A model generated the notes under the pieces. It had not been told where the DNA came from, did not search any database, and worked only from the letters and a program-made list of their open reading frames with translations. A program made the position numbers and the translations under genes. A stretch of 64,000 nt of DNA from Reinekea marinisedimentorum (GTDB taxonomy: Bacteria; Pseudomonadota; Gammaproteobacteria; Pseudomonadales; Natronospirillaceae): positions 1 through 64,000 of the forward strand of contig NZ_SLZR01000009.1 in assembly GCF_004341165.1 (NCBI RefSeq). Direction: 5' to 3'. Of this stretch, positions 49,629-57,345 are shown piece by piece (the stretch's first letter is position 1; every line of letters begins with the position of its first letter).

Positions 49629-51017
49629 CTACTTACTCTTTCGGAACAGCTTCACCACCGGCAGATTCAGCAGGTTATCAATAAACACCTGCTGGGCCAT
49701 CTGCCGCAAGGCATCGGCGTAGGTCGGGTAGGGGTGGATCACACCCTGCAGCTTGGCGAAGTTAATACCCAGCGTTTTTACCGTTTGTACCTCAGCAATC
49801 AATTCACCGGCCCGTTCGCCAATAATGTGGGCGCCCAGTACTTTACCCTTCTGGTTGGTGATCAGTTTAATCTGGCCCTGGTCACCGGCCTTGGTTTTAG
49901 CCCGATCAAGCTTGTTAAAGTCGTAGTGGTAGACGCGAATGTTATCGCCATGCTGTTCACGCGCTTCGGCTTCGGTTAATCCGGCGCGGGCAAATTCCGG
50001 GTCGGTGAAGGTTGTCCAGCTGACATGCTCATAGTTCACCTTGCGGTTAATCGGCAGCAGCGCGTTCATTGTGGCAATCTTGCCCTGGTAGTTCGCCATG
50101 TGGCTCAGCAGATAAGGCCCGGCAACATCACCGCAGGCATAAACACCCTTGGCGCTGGTCTGCAGGGTTGCGTCCACCACAATGCCGCGCTCGGTTTTAA
50201 TGCCGGCCGCTTCCAGGTTCATGCCTTGAATATTCGGCGAGCGGCCCAGTGCCACCAACAGCGACTCGGCTTCCAGAATAAAGTTGTTGCCGTCTTTCTC
50301 GACACTTAAGGCAATGCCGTTAGCGGTTTTTTCCACGCCCACCGCTTTGGTACCAATGTGGAAGTGCACGCCTTCTTTGGTGAGCTTCTCGCGGATGACC
50401 TTCGAGAACTCCGGCTCTTCGCGGAACATCACTTCCGGCATCATTTCCACCACGGTTACATCGACATCCAGACGGTTCATAGATTGTGACAGCTCCATGC
50501 CAATGGCGCCGGCACCCAATACGATGATGGATTTCGGTAACTGTTGCTGCTCGAAGAAGTTATCGTTAGTCAGGAACGGAACCGTATCCAGTCCGGGAAT
50601 CGGCGGCACCATCGGCGAAGAGCCGGTCGCGATCACAACCTTCTTCGCCTTGTATTTGGTCTCGCCGACGCGAATCACCTTGGCAGATTCAAAAACCGCA
50701 GCCCCTTGCACAAAGACTGCGCCGGCCTTTTCCAGCACCTCCGGGGTTTCGTGCTCGTAAATGCCTTCACTGATGGCGCGAACATTCTGCAGAATAGTGC
50801 CGCTGTCGACCTCGATGCTGGCAAACTTCTTCGCGGTATAGACGTCCTTCGCCTGATTGATTAAACCCTTACTTGGAATACAGCCCGACCAGGTACATTC
50901 GCCACCGCTTTTGTGCTTTTCAATAATCAAAACCGATTTGCCAAAGCCCAGTGCGGTGAATGCAGAAGTTAAACCTGCTGCGCCAGAACCGATAACGATG
51001 AGATCAAACTTCTTCAT
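49629..51017 (-). CDS. Dihydrolipoyl dehydrogenase-like / mercuric-reductase-like disulfide oxidoreductase
   Basis: A 462-residue flavoprotein: FAD site FDLIVIGSGAAGLTSAFTAL, redox-active disulfide GGECTWSGCIPSKGLI, NAD site SIIVLGAGAIGMELSQSMNR, second FAD motif GVYACGDVAGPYLLSHMANY, and the C-terminal GVIHPYPTYADALRQMAQQV where the usual HxxxxE acid/base pair appears as HPYPTYAD. That HPYPTYADALR ending and CTWSGC are seen in a Lpd-like subgroup outside the pyruvate dehydrogenase complex. It probably reduces a low-molecular disulfide or quinone in the cytoplasm. Upstream, 58 bases away and in the same direction, is the DUF1499 gene controlled from the OhrR-like intergenic region. Confidence 0.85.
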   Translation of the reverse strand: MKKFDLIVIGSGAAGLTSAFTALGFGKSVLIIEKHKSGGECTWSGCIPSKGLINQAKDVYTAKKFASIEVDSGTILQNVRAISEGIYEHETPEVLEKAGAVFVQGAAVFESAKVIRVGETKYKAKKVVIATGSSPMVPPIPGLDTVPFLTNDNFFEQQQLPKSIIVLGAGAIGMELSQSMNRLDVDVTVVEMMPEVMFREEPEFSKVIREKLTKEGVHFHIGTKAVGVEKTANGIALSVEKDGNNFILEAESLLVALGRSPNIQGMNLEAAGIKTERGIVVDATLQTSAKGVYACGDVAGPYLLSHMANYQGKIATMNALLPINRKVNYEHVSWTTFTDPEFARAGLTEAEAREQHGDNIRVYHYDFNKLDRAKTKAGDQGQIKLITNQKGKVLGAHIIGERAGELIAEVQTVKTLGINFAKLQGVIHPYPTYADALRQMAQQVFIDNLLNLPVVKLFRKSK

Positions 51018-51075
51018 GGGTGCTCCAAATTAGGGTAATAGGATGTTTAATTTAAGTTTGCTTTCAGGTTCAGAC

Positions 51076-51543
51076 TTAAAGGCCGGCGTAAAGTTCAGCC
51101 AGTGCGTCATAGCGTTTTCGGTTAAGGCCCATATCGGAATAACCGGCACGGCTGGCCGAGCGGAAATGCACCACGCCGTTGGTTTCATCAATCCAGAACT
51201 CGACATCATCGTGATACTTCATTAAATCGGTGGTGAAGATGACGTACAGGTAGTCTTCGGTTTCCGTTTTAACGGTTGCGCCACCGTACTGGTTAACCGC
51301 CTGTTTAAGTGCGCTCATGGTTTCAGCTGTGGTCGCTTTTACCGGCAGAGTGGCCACCTTCTTCTCTTCGTCTTCCGCCTGGCTGGATACATTATTTGGT
51401 TTTTTGCTGACCGGCTTCAGCTGGCCGTTTTCAACGCCGAGTTGTGGTACCTGAACGTTCTGATAATAGATGCGACCGAAGTTGGCGGCGATAAAGACAA
51501 CAAAAATAATGAGGGCGATGGTCATGATTTTTTTCCTTTTCAT
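51076..51543 (-). CDS. DUF1499 family membrane-anchored protein
   Basis: From ATG 51543 (MKRKKIMTIALIIFVVFIAA) the protein has 155 residues; the longer frame to 51657 would run through the promoter and the regulator start. It has one N-terminal membrane anchor (residues 7-24), a charged linker, and a DUF1499 domain: TAETMSALKQAVNQYGGATV, TEDYLYVIFTTDLMKYHDDV and FWIDETNGVVHFRSASRAGY with the invariant RSASRxGxxDxGxNRxR. The domain faces the periplasm. The biochemical function of DUF1499 is unknown. It diverges from the OhrR-like regulator and is likely its target, with the disulfide oxidoreductase gene 58 bases downstream. Confidence 0.85.
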   Translation of the reverse strand: MKRKKIMTIALIIFVVFIAANFGRIYYQNVQVPQLGVENGQLKPVSKKPNNVSSQAEDEEKKVATLPVKATTAETMSALKQAVNQYGGATVKTETEDYLYVIFTTDLMKYHDDVEFWIDETNGVVHFRSASRAGYSDMGLNRKRYDALAELYAGL

Positions 51544-51566
51544 GGGTGTTCTCTGAGGTAATTTAG

Positions 51567-51624
51567 TTTGTGCGCAAAATATTATACCAATGGATTGACA
51601 TGTCAATGCTTTGTGCGCAAAATA
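51567..51624. promoter_or_regulatory. Shared operator/promoter between the DUF1499 gene and the OhrR-like gene
   Basis: Two identical 15-mers TTTGTGCGCAAAATA (51567-51581 and 51610-51624) lie 43 bases apart in the same orientation; each core TTTGTGCGCAAA is almost palindromic. Exactly between them is a perfect 14-bp palindrome ATTGACATGTCAAT (51594-51607). On the minus strand TGGTATAAT (extended -10, TATAAT at 51586-51581) points to the DUF1499 gene, and on the plus strand TTGACA at 51595-51600 could be the -35 box of the regulator. Regulator binding at the repeats would cover both promoters. Confidence 0.7.
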
Positions 51625-51649
51625 AATTTCAAAGGTTTTGAGAACAAAG

Positions 51650-52090
51650 ATGAGCACACCAAACGAACTTAAGCTGGAAAACCAGATTTGCCATTCAATC
51701 TATTCAGCCACCAATGCACTGATTCGCGCCTACCGGCCGCTGCTGGAGGCGCTGGATTTAACTTATCCACAATACCTGGTGATGATGGCGTTGTGGGAAG
51801 AAGACGGCGTCATGATTAAACGGCTGGTGGAGCGCACGCGCCTGGATGCCGGAACGCTGACACCCATTCTGAAACGGTTGGAAGCCAAAGGCCTGGTCAG
51901 CCGGCAGAAGTCGCACGAAGACTCCCGCCAAAAGCTGTTAAAGGTGGCAGATAAGGGCCTGGCGCTGCGCGATAAGGCGGCTAAGGTGCCGGCAGCACTG
52001 ACTTGTCAGGTGCAGATGACGCTCGAAGAAGCCACTCTGCTCAAGCAGCTCAGCGAAAAGCTCTACAAGCAGTTAGTGGCTGCTGTTTAA
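51650..52090 (+). CDS. OhrR-like MarR family regulator
   Basis: A 146-residue regulator starting MSTPNELKLENQICHSIYSA, with ATG 51650 preferred to a TTG at 51638. Cys14 in NQICHSIYSA is at the position of the peroxide-sensing Cys of OhrR. LTYPQYLVMMALWEEDGVMI, then LDAGTLTPILKRLEAKGLVS and the wing RQKSHEDSRQKLLKV are the winged helix of OhrR/MarR proteins. Oxidation of the Cys would release DNA. Unlike classical ohrR genes it is not next to ohr but divergent from a DUF1499/disulfide-oxidoreductase pair. Its end overlaps the convergent srkA gene by 18 bases. Confidence 0.88.
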   Translation: MSTPNELKLENQICHSIYSATNALIRAYRPLLEALDLTYPQYLVMMALWEEDGVMIKRLVERTRLDAGTLTPILKRLEAKGLVSRQKSHEDSRQKLLKVADKGLALRDKAAKVPAALTCQVQMTLEEATLLKQLSEKLYKQLVAAV

Positions 52091-53053
52091 ATCCTGCAAC
52101 ACCGACCATTGCTCTTTCAGCATCAGTAAATGCTCACTCCAGTAACGGGCGCTGCCATACCAGGGAAACGCCTGCGGGAATGCTGGGTCGCTCCAGCGCT
52201 TGGCAATCCACAGGTTGTGGCGAACCATATGAGCCGTGCGCAGGGGTTCAATCAGGCGGGCCTGTGAATCCGGAAACTCATAAAACTGTTCATAGCCTTC
52301 AGCCAGCTCTGAAAGTTGCGACTTCTGTTCCAGATCGCTGCCAGACAGCAGCTTCCAGATATCCTGCATCGCCGGAGCCATTTGGGTGTCATCGAAGTCG
52401 ACCAGCAGAATATCTTCATCGCGGGTGAGAATGTTGCCGGCATGGAAGTCACCGTGGGTTCGCAGCAGCGGGGTGCTTTCAAGCCGGGTCTGAAACGGCC
52501 GCATATTGGTTTCAATATGCTGCAGCGTGGTCAGGTAGTTGTCGCGCAGGTCATAGCCAATCAGCTCATTATCTTGAAAGAACGCAAGCGATTCCTGAAT
52601 CGGTTTAATCAGCGACAGTGTTGTACGGGTTTTAAAGGCCTGCTGGCTGCCAAAGCTGTGTACCCGGCCGAGCAGTTGACCGATGCGGTAGAGCTTATCG
52701 GGGTTATCCAGCTCAAAGGCATGGCCGGCTCTCATTGGAAAGCAGGCGAACAGAAAGCCATCGCGTTCATGCAGGGTTTGGCCCTGAATAGATAGCGCAG
52801 GCACCACCGGTAGCTCCTGATCAAACAGCTGCTGGGTAAACTCCAGCTCCTCCTGAATCTGCTCGCGGCTCCAGCGGCCGGGGCGGTAAACCTTCATGAC
52901 GATCGGCTGAGCATCTTCAATTCCAACGCGGTACACCCGGTTTTCATAACTGTTTAACGGGTAAATCCGGTAATCGCTCAAGATTTCGAGCGATTCCAGC
53001 CAGTCGATGATCTTATCCTGTGTTAATTGGCTGTACGGGTGTTCGGTGTGCAT
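52073..53053 (-). CDS. srkA: Stress response kinase SrkA (YihE/RdoA)
   Basis: A 326-residue APH-like Ser/Thr protein kinase. Motifs: NSYENRVYRVGIEDAQPIVMK with the ATP-binding Lys (positions about 35-54), catalytic loop LRTHGDFHAGNIL and metal-binding ILLVDFDDTQMAP. Length matches E. coli SrkA (328), where the kinase counters stress-induced death by restraining the MazEF pathway. It is cytoplasmic and stands alone here. The gene converges with the OhrR-like regulator. Confidence 0.93.
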   Translation of the reverse strand: MHTEHPYSQLTQDKIIDWLESLEILSDYRIYPLNSYENRVYRVGIEDAQPIVMKVYRPGRWSREQIQEELEFTQQLFDQELPVVPALSIQGQTLHERDGFLFACFPMRAGHAFELDNPDKLYRIGQLLGRVHSFGSQQAFKTRTTLSLIKPIQESLAFFQDNELIGYDLRDNYLTTLQHIETNMRPFQTRLESTPLLRTHGDFHAGNILTRDEDILLVDFDDTQMAPAMQDIWKLLSGSDLEQKSQLSELAEGYEQFYEFPDSQARLIEPLRTAHMVRHNLWIAKRWSDPAFPQAFPWYGSARYWSEHLLMLKEQWSVLQDLNSSH

Positions 53054-53407
53054 GTGTGGTTATCCGGCAGAGTCAGTGAATGCATTGTTTCGTATTGACG
53101 GGTTTGCCGGCAACAAAAATCAGATGGCGGCCGTCTACTATAGAGTTTTTCTAAAGGGAGTGAAGTGAAATGCGTTGCCCGCAGGGGTTGGGTTGGCAGC
53201 CGCGCAACGGGCGTGGTAAGCGCGAGCTTCCCGATAAGCTGCAGGTTGCATTTACCCTCAGCTCCAAGGTTTTCGGCGGCAATGACCGAAGCTGAAGAAA
53301 TTGTACAAAATTTTACAGTAACCGGGGTGCCCTTGATTAAAATGTAATCAGGTAAGTGCCATTTTTACGTGCACGGAAGTAACCGAAACAACAGAACGAG
53401 GTTGTAT
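53054..53407. other. Region between srkA and the small rod-like gene
   Basis: No convincing gene in 354 bases. An open frame at 53165-53347 (60 codons) has an unstructured Arg/Ser/Ala-rich product and no clear ribosome site, so it is left uncalled. A short inverted repeat TGATTA-N5-TAATCA lies near 53335-53351. Promoters for both flanking genes should be here, but none stands out. Confidence 0.35.
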
Positions 53408-53644
53408 ATGATTGGTTCGATGATGAATGCCGGAGTAACAGGCGTACAAAACGGCTACGACATGCTGAATCGCAGTGCCGATCAGATTGCGAAATTGAAT
53501 GTTCCGGCTGAACAGGGCGGAACCGAAGATTACATCACACCGGCGGTTGAACAAACCCTGGGTGAACTGCAGGTGAAGGCCAGCGCCAAGGTTGTTGAAA
53601 CGGCCAGTGAAACACTGGGTACGTTAATCGATATCAAGGTATAG
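53408..53644 (+). CDS. Small protein resembling the N-terminus of flagellar rod/hook proteins
   Basis: A 78-residue protein starting MIGSMMNAGVTGVQNGYDML, with GAGG seven bases before ATG 53408. The first 35 residues (GVTGVQNGYDMLNRSADQIAKLN) follow the heptad pattern of flagellar basal-body rod proteins, SxxxAxxGxxxxxxxLxxxAxNIAN. The rest contains a second amphipathic helix (KASAKVVETASETLGTLIDIKV). It could be a small axial-like coiled-coil protein. No signal peptide is present. The next gene, 19 bases downstream, encodes a SprA-type protein; this pairing is conserved in many gammaproteobacteria as far as I recall. Function unknown. Confidence 0.7.
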   Translation: MIGSMMNAGVTGVQNGYDMLNRSADQIAKLNVPAEQGGTEDYITPAVEQTLGELQVKASAKVVETASETLGTLIDIKV

Positions 53645-53663
53645 CAGGGCATAGGGTGAGGTT

Positions 53664-54596
53664 ATGTCTACAGTAAGTGGTGTCTTTCCAAATGCGATAA
53701 CGCCCACCTTTGCTGCGACCAGTGATCCGGCGGCAGCCACACGCCTGCGCCGTGAAAATGAAACCATCGTTTTTTCCCCTATTGAAGAGCTTGAGCAAAA
53801 CGCCGAATCCCGCGCTATGGCTATTGAGCAGCCCGGCCGGCTTGAGGCTGAGCAAAATGTGAAAGTCGCCTTTCAGGGAATGGCAGCCAATCCGTCTGCA
53901 GATCTGGAAGAGACCGCTCAGGTTACTTCTCAGGGTGGCACTGTCGGTTCGTTACAGGATGATGCTGAAAACAATGCCCCTTCCAGTATGTCTGACCGGG
54001 AACAGGCGCAACTGGATGCCGATATTGAACTGATTGAAGAACTGGCAGCGCGTGACCGAGAGGTACGCATGCATGAACAGGCACATCAGAGTGTGGGTGG
54101 TCAGTATGCCGGTTCCATGGAGTTCACCTACACCACCGGCCCGGATGGCGTGCGCTATGCCACGGGCGGTGAAGTCTCTATCAGTATTTCCAAGGTTCCG
54201 GATGATCCGGAAGCGACGCTTGAAAAAGCCCAGACCATTCAGGCTGCCGCACTGGCACCGGCCGAGCCTTCGGCTCAGGATCGCCGAGTGGCCGCATTAG
54301 CCTCTCAAATGGCGGTTGAAGCTCAGGCTGACATTCGTGAGCAAGCCATTGAAGCCCGGGCCGCCGAAACTGAAGATCGTTCTGAGCAACAGGGGTTGAG
54401 TGCTGATGCGGAAGAGGCAGCCCAGCAGAGCCGGCAGGCCGAAGAAGAACAGGAAACGCTTGCCGAACTGAACGAAGAGCGCCTTAATGATTTTATGGCG
54501 CAAACTCAGGAAACCGTGCGGGCCGCGTTGAATGCGGCGTATAAGGCCAAACGGCCTGAAGATATGGATTCTTACCTGGTTGATACCTCAGTTTAA
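53664..54596 (+). CDS. SprA-related putative metalloprotease (PF12118 type)
   Basis: A 310-residue protein whose centre has REVRMHEQAHQSVGGQYAGS, giving HEQAH (H137, E138, H141), a zinc HExxH motif, followed by FTYTTGPDGVRYATGGEVSI. This pair of blocks defines the SprA-related family, annotated elsewhere as putative metalloproteases of the CJM1_0395 type. The flanks (1-120 and 200-290) are Glu/Gln/Ala-rich, probably helical or disordered. No signal peptide is evident. It is in one operon with the rod-like gene. Proteolysis has not been shown, to my knowledge. Confidence 0.8.
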   Translation: MSTVSGVFPNAITPTFAATSDPAAATRLRRENETIVFSPIEELEQNAESRAMAIEQPGRLEAEQNVKVAFQGMAANPSADLEETAQVTSQGGTVGSLQDDAENNAPSSMSDREQAQLDADIELIEELAARDREVRMHEQAHQSVGGQYAGSMEFTYTTGPDGVRYATGGEVSISISKVPDDPEATLEKAQTIQAAALAPAEPSAQDRRVAALASQMAVEAQADIREQAIEARAAETEDRSEQQGLSADAEEAAQQSRQAEEEQETLAELNEERLNDFMAQTQETVRAALNAAYKAKRPEDMDSYLVDTSV

Positions 54597-54602
54597 GGCC
54601 GG

Positions 54603-54923
54603 TTAGAGCAGGCCTGAATCACGATCGCCGTTTTCCGGAAAATCCTCATCCTCCAGTTCCAGCTTCAGGGCGATGCCCCGTTCTGTTTTTCGGATGACCT
54701 CGGCGCTGAGCGAGGGTGTTTCATAGTTAGTGCCAGTTAACTGGATAGTCACATAGGAGCCCAAATCAATTGAGCCGGCTTCCTCTTCGGTCATGGCGAC
54801 GTAGGCACCTTTGTCGGAAAAATCCCAGGTGTGAACATTCAATACCCGGCCACCGCGGGTGGTTATTTGTGTGGGCAGCTCGACGGCGATGCGCTGAGCA
54901 TATCTTCGGTCACTGTTTTGCAT
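54603..54923 (-). CDS. PilZ domain protein
   Basis: A 106-residue single PilZ domain. It has RRYAQRIAVELPTQITTRGG, where the RxxxR cyclic-di-GMP-binding arginines appear as R6-R7...R11, and VHTWDFSDKGAYVAMTEEEA in the place of the D/NxSxxG motif (DFSDKG). It should bind c-di-GMP in the cytoplasm and pass the signal to a partner. It converges with the SprA-type gene, six bases apart. Confidence 0.88.
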   Translation of the reverse strand: MQNSDRRYAQRIAVELPTQITTRGGRVLNVHTWDFSDKGAYVAMTEEEAGSIDLGSYVTIQLTGTNYETPSLSAEVIRKTERGIALKLELEDEDFPENGDRDSGLL

Positions 54924-55009
54924 GATCGCTTACCAGACAGACATTACCAAAAAGTATAGAGGAAATTTCCGCATGCCCGGAAGAATTGCCCGTATCGCCA
55001 CCATGGCTA

Positions 55010-55771
55010 TCAAAATTGCTTGTTGTTGGGTTCCCGGCGATATTTGGTAAAGACACTCAGCTCCCACGGGCGCATGGCCAGCGTTAAGCCGGTGCCAAAG
55101 GTTTGGTCGAGCGGCTGTTTGGCGTCTTCCTTGCAAATTTCATCAAATTCGCGTGCCAGCCTGAGCATGCTGTTCTGCAGTTGCGTGTTGGACTGTCGGG
55201 TGATCTGCCCATAGCTGAATACCAGCAGCTCGCCGGCGTTGATATCAAAGTTGCAGTCGAAGAACTCGAGCGCGACGTATTTCTTGAAGTAGTTCTGTAC
55301 CGGCCCGTCGTTGATCCATTTGAAGTGGCGGGAAACCAGTACCTTCACCCGGTTGCCGGGCAGCAGGTCGATCACGCCCATTCGGTCGAGCTTGGCCAGC
55401 AGTTGAATGCCCTCCAGCTCATCGAAGGTATAGGTGCTGGTGATCTCCTCGAAGCTCCAGCGGTTGATCAGCAGCTGAGCCATAATCAGCAACTTTTCGT
55501 TGTTCACCAACTCAGTTTCTGTTTCCAGCGTGAGGCTGTTGATCAGCTGCGAATCTTCCTGCATGCGCATCATCAGGTAGCCCAGATCAACCTCAGCGAG
55601 ATTACAGATTTCTTCCATGCGGCTGAGCGTGAAGTGCTTGCGTGAAAACATCCGCTTTACGTTGGCTTCGCTCAGGTCAAGGTGTTGAGCGACGTGCTGA
55701 TAAGTGATCTTCTTTTCACGAAGGACGTGTTTCAGTGTTTCAACGAGTTGTGCCGTTTCGGACATATCCAT
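55010..55771 (-). CDS. XRE-family helix-turn-helix regulator
   Basis: A 253-residue protein with an N-terminal HTH_3 domain (residues 8-65: LKHVLREKKITYQHVAQHLD, then LSEANVKRMFSRKHFTLSRM). The remaining 185 residues are conserved-looking but not a known sensor: EKLLIMAQLLINRWSFEEIT, then GIQLLAKLDRMGVIDLLPGN and VLVSRHFKWINDGPVQNYFK. This C-terminal part recurs in XRE-type regulators of gammaproteobacteria without assigned ligand. It is divergent from the car operon. Target genes are unknown. Confidence 0.85.
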   Translation of the reverse strand: MDMSETAQLVETLKHVLREKKITYQHVAQHLDLSEANVKRMFSRKHFTLSRMEEICNLAEVDLGYLMMRMQEDSQLINSLTLETETELVNNEKLLIMAQLLINRWSFEEITSTYTFDELEGIQLLAKLDRMGVIDLLPGNRVKVLVSRHFKWINDGPVQNYFKKYVALEFFDCNFDINAGELLVFSYGQITRQSNTQLQNSMLRLAREFDEICKEDAKQPLDQTFGTGLTLAMRPWELSVFTKYRREPNNKQF

Positions 55772-55955
55772 ATAACCTTAAGTGGCATTATTTAATACTG
55801 ATAATCTCATTTATGGGCTACTTCGACCAGATGTATGTCATGCCAGGCTGAGATCCTGCGGACTGAATAAAAATAGTGTGCCTCTTGAGCATTCCGCTCA
55901 GCCCCAGCCCATCAGGCCAAGGGCCTGAATACTCTCTGGAACGGTGGTTAACGGC

Positions 55956-55984
55956 TAGACAGCCCGGGGGCTATCAAGTAGAAT
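55956..55984 (+). promoter_or_regulatory. Predicted carA promoter
   Basis: TAGACA (55956-55961), 17 bases, TAGAAT (55979-55984). Each hexamer differs by one base from the sigma-70 consensus and the spacing is optimal. Transcription would start around 55990-55992, at AAATTTTTTTG, i.e. an initial A followed by seven T. Confidence 0.75.
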
Positions 55985-56013
55985 CCGCCAAATTTTTTTG
56001 GGTACATTGCCCA

Positions 56014-56091
56014 ATGATTGATCAGACTGACTATTTATTTTTGGATCTGTTCTCAGGCCAGTTTGAGGCTTTTTCGATAAGCCGAAAATAA
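56014..56091 (+). CDS. Putative 25-residue leader peptide of the car operon
   Basis: ATG 56014 opens a frame of 25 codons (MIDQTDYLFLDLFSGQFEAF and SISRK) ending TAA at 56089-56091. It starts about 23 bases after the predicted transcription start and ends five bases before the terminator stem. A T-rich stretch (56032-56042) lies inside it. The geometry is that of UTP-controlled attenuators such as pyrBI, where a closely coupled ribosome prevents the hairpin. No good ribosome site is seen upstream (a small GGG/CCC hairpin precedes the ATG), so translation is not certain. Confidence 0.5.
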   Translation: MIDQTDYLFLDLFSGQFEAFSISRK

Positions 56092-56096
56092 TTTCT

Positions 56097-56134
56097 AAAA
56101 AAGCGGGATGAGGTTTTCTTCATCTCGCTTTTTT
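56097..56134 (+). terminator. Terminator/attenuator in the carA leader
   Basis: AAAAAAGCGGGATGA (56097-56111) pairs with TCATCTCGCTTTTTT (56120-56134): 15 bp with one G-U pair, an 8-base loop and a terminal T-run. It lies 77 bases before the carA start and downstream of the predicted promoter, so transcription of carA must read through it. Confidence 0.85.
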
Positions 56135-56211
56135 ACGAATAGAGGATTAAAAAATCAGTCTGATTGGTCAATAATCTCAATCGTCCATTCATTCAAAAAG
56201 GGGAAGGGATC

Positions 56212-57345
56212 TTGAGTACGCCTGCCATACTCGCGCTCGAAGACGGAAGTATTTTTAAAGGTATCAGTATTGGTGCCGCTGGGGAGTCTATTGGGGAGGT
56301 CGTATTCAATACGGCCATGACCGGTTATCAGGAAATCCTGACCGATCCATCCTATGCCCGCCAGATTGTAACATTAACCTACCCTCATATTGGTAACACC
56401 GGTGTGACCTCTGAAGATGAAGAATCTGCACAGGTTTGGGCCTCTGGCTTGGTGATCCGGGATTTACCGCTACTGCACAGTAATTTCCGCAGTGAGCAAT
56501 CGCTCAGCGACTACCTGGTAGAGCGCAATGTGGTTGCCATTGCCGATATCGATACCCGCCGCCTGACCCGAATTCTGCGTGAAAAGGGTGCTCAAAACGG
56601 CTGTCTGATGGCCGGTGACAACATTGATGAAGCGCGTGCCCTTGAACTGGCGAAAGGCTTTGCCGGTCTGAAAGGCATGGATCTGGCTAAAGAAGTTTCA
56701 GTAAAAGAAGCCTATGAATGGACCGAAGGCAGCTGGAAACTGGGAGAAGGCCATGCCAAGCCGGATACCAGCAAGTTCCACGTCGTTGCCTACGATTTTG
56801 GCGTGAAACGCAATATTTTGCGCATGCTCGCTGATCGCGGCTGCCGCCTGACCGTCGTGCCGGCACAAACCCCGGCCAGTGACGTGCTGGCGATGAATCC
56901 GGATGGTGTATTCCTGTCTAACGGTCCGGGTGACCCGGAACCTTGTGATTACGCTATCACCGCCATTCAGGAGATTCTGAAAACCGAAATTCCGGTGTTC
57001 GGCATTTGCCTGGGTCACCAGTTACTCGGCCTGGCCAGTGGTGCCAAAACAGTGAAGATGAAATTCGGTCACCACGGTGCCAACCACCCGGTTGAAACCA
57101 TTGCTGAAAAGACGGTGATGATCACCAGCCAGAACCACGGTTTTGCCATTGACGAAACCACACTGCCGGCGAACCTGGAAATGACGCACCGTTCGTTGTT
57201 CGATAAGTCCCTGCAGGGCATTCAGCGTACCGACAAGTTAGCCTTCAGCTTCCAGGGCCACCCGGAAGCCAGCCCGGGGCCGCACGATGTCGCCCCACTG
57301 TTTGACCAATTTATTGAGAATATGGAGAAAGCGGCCAATGCCTAA
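56212..57345 (+). CDS. carA: Carbamoyl-phosphate synthase small subunit CarA
   Basis: A 377-residue glutaminase subunit. The start is taken as TTG 56212 ([17 protein letters not shown]), which has the strong purine run GGGGAAGGG four to five bases upstream and aligns with the E. coli start; the TTG at 56164 would add 16 odd residues. N-terminal domain: [21 protein letters not shown]-terminal class-I glutaminase: [33 protein letters not shown] with the nucleophile Cys, and [13 protein letters not shown] with His/Glu. It supplies ammonia to CarB for carbamoyl phosphate, used in arginine and pyrimidine synthesis. It overlaps carB by 8 bases. Confidence 0.97.
   Translation: MSTPAILALEDGSIFKGISIGAAGESIGEVVFNTAMTGYQEILTDPSYARQIVTLTYPHIGNTGVTSEDEESAQVWASGLVIRDLPLLHSNFRSEQSLSDYLVERNVVAIADIDTRRLTRILREKGAQNGCLMAGDNIDEARALELAKGFAGLKGMDLAKEVSVKEAYEWTEGSWKLGEGHAKPDTSKFHVVAYDFGVKRNILRMLADRGCRLTVVPAQTPASDVLAMNPDGVFLSNGPGDPEPCDYAITAIQEILKTEIPVFGICLGHQLLGLASGAKTVKMKFGHHGANHPVETIAEKTVMITSQNHGFAIDETTLPANLEMTHRSLFDKSLQGIQRTDKLAFSFQGHPEASPGPHDVAPLFDQFIENMEKAANA

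Noticed and set aside
53165-53347. 60-codon frame between srkA and the rod-like gene
   Set aside because: Composition is unstructured and there is no ribosome-binding site that decides for it.
55876-56091. 71-codon frame upstream of carA
   Set aside because: Its start lies upstream of the good car promoter; only the last 25 codons are inside the predicted leader, so the shorter leader peptide is the better reading.
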